From the NCBI RefSeq assembly GCF_004340985.1, contig NZ_SLYB01000003.1, positions 100,149 through 164,148 of the forward strand: a stretch of DNA of 64,000 nt, written 5' to 3'. The notes beneath the pieces were generated by a model. The model did no database searches. It saw nothing but the letters and a program-made list of their open reading frames with translations, and was not told the DNA's origin. The first letter of the stretch is position 1; every line of letters starts with the position of its first letter. A program made the position numbers and the translations under genes. The DNA comes from Cricetibacter osteomyelitidis. GTDB lineage: Bacteria > Pseudomonadota > Gammaproteobacteria > Enterobacterales > Pasteurellaceae. Below are positions 63,908 to 64,000 of the stretch, one piece after another.

Positions 63908-64000
63908 ATGCTCAAAAATACCGTCTCTCCACAATATGAACTCGAGATGATAAGTCTCGAACAACTCGTTCCCAAAGACCATCTTGTCCGCAAAGTGGCT
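63908..64000 (+). mobile_element. IS1182-like transposase, N-terminal fragment
   Basis: 31 codons to the right edge: MLKNTVSPQYELEMISLEQL followed by VPKDHLVRKVA. The LVPKDHLVRK motif is the start of the DUF772 domain in IS1182-family (IS5-related) transposases. An ATG at 63902 is also possible. Gene length and integrity are unknown as it leaves the window. Confidence 0.75.

Overview
The window is chromosomal DNA of a Pasteurellaceae bacterium from the branch that uses the Haemophilus influenzae-type uptake signal. The 9-mer AAGTGCGGT or its complement recurs throughout, both inside genes and as inverted pairs between convergent genes. Most proteins read as orthologues of H. influenzae or Pasteurella genes, and several gene blocks keep H. 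influenzae order. It is not H. influenzae Rd itself: it carries a fused glutathione synthetase (gshF), a GlcNAc/glucose-type PTS permease, a duplicated EamA gene and a catabolic cassette that I do not associate with Rd. The species cannot be fixed from sequence alone.

Layout. 1-5117: selenocysteine formate dehydrogenase (fdxGHI, read leftward) with fdhD divergent. 5246-15215: a complete glycerol-3-phosphate regulon (glpQ, glpK, glpF, glpT, glpABC) with several CRP-like sites. 15266-28386: a YddA/SbmA-type ABC exporter, a YidE antiporter, a CNNM/CorC protein, the tatD-holB-tmk-mltG cluster, a YfbS-type carrier, a PerM-family protein, glnB and mog. 28512-29969: PTS IICB. 30224-38437: an accessory segment bounded by a tRNA-Ile2(CAU) gene. 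It holds a wrecked P4-type integrase, a six-gene leftward operon and a decayed higBA pair. The operon encodes an Asp/Glu-racemase-like protein, an isopropylmalate-type dehydrogenase, a 2-hydroxycarboxylate carrier, a LigI-like amidohydrolase, a DASS carrier and a beta-propeller lactonase. 38676-47749: trhP, cpxRA, tusE, yccA, tRNA-Ser, obgE, two EamA transporters, rpmA and rplU. 47977-58056: ispB, queH, gshF, ybeZ-ybeY, tmcA, cpdA, nudF and a phosphopantetheinyl transferase. 58323-62926: an amidohydrolase, the artPIQM arginine importer and gmhA. 63008-64000: vapBC and the first codons of an IS1182-like transposase.

How it fits together. The left third supports respiration on formate and growth on glycerol or glycerophosphodiesters, apparently under FNR and CRP control. 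The most novel part is the operon at 30929-37650. It combines two unrelated carboxylate carriers, two lactonase-like enzymes, a decarboxylating hydroxyacid dehydrogenase and a racemase-fold protein, with no regulator in the operon. That set suggests uptake and breakdown of a lactone-forming hydroxy-di- or tricarboxylate whose identity I cannot determine. The integrase relic next to the tRNA suggests arrival by site-specific integration. Uptake sequences inside the operon argue that it has been in this family for some time.
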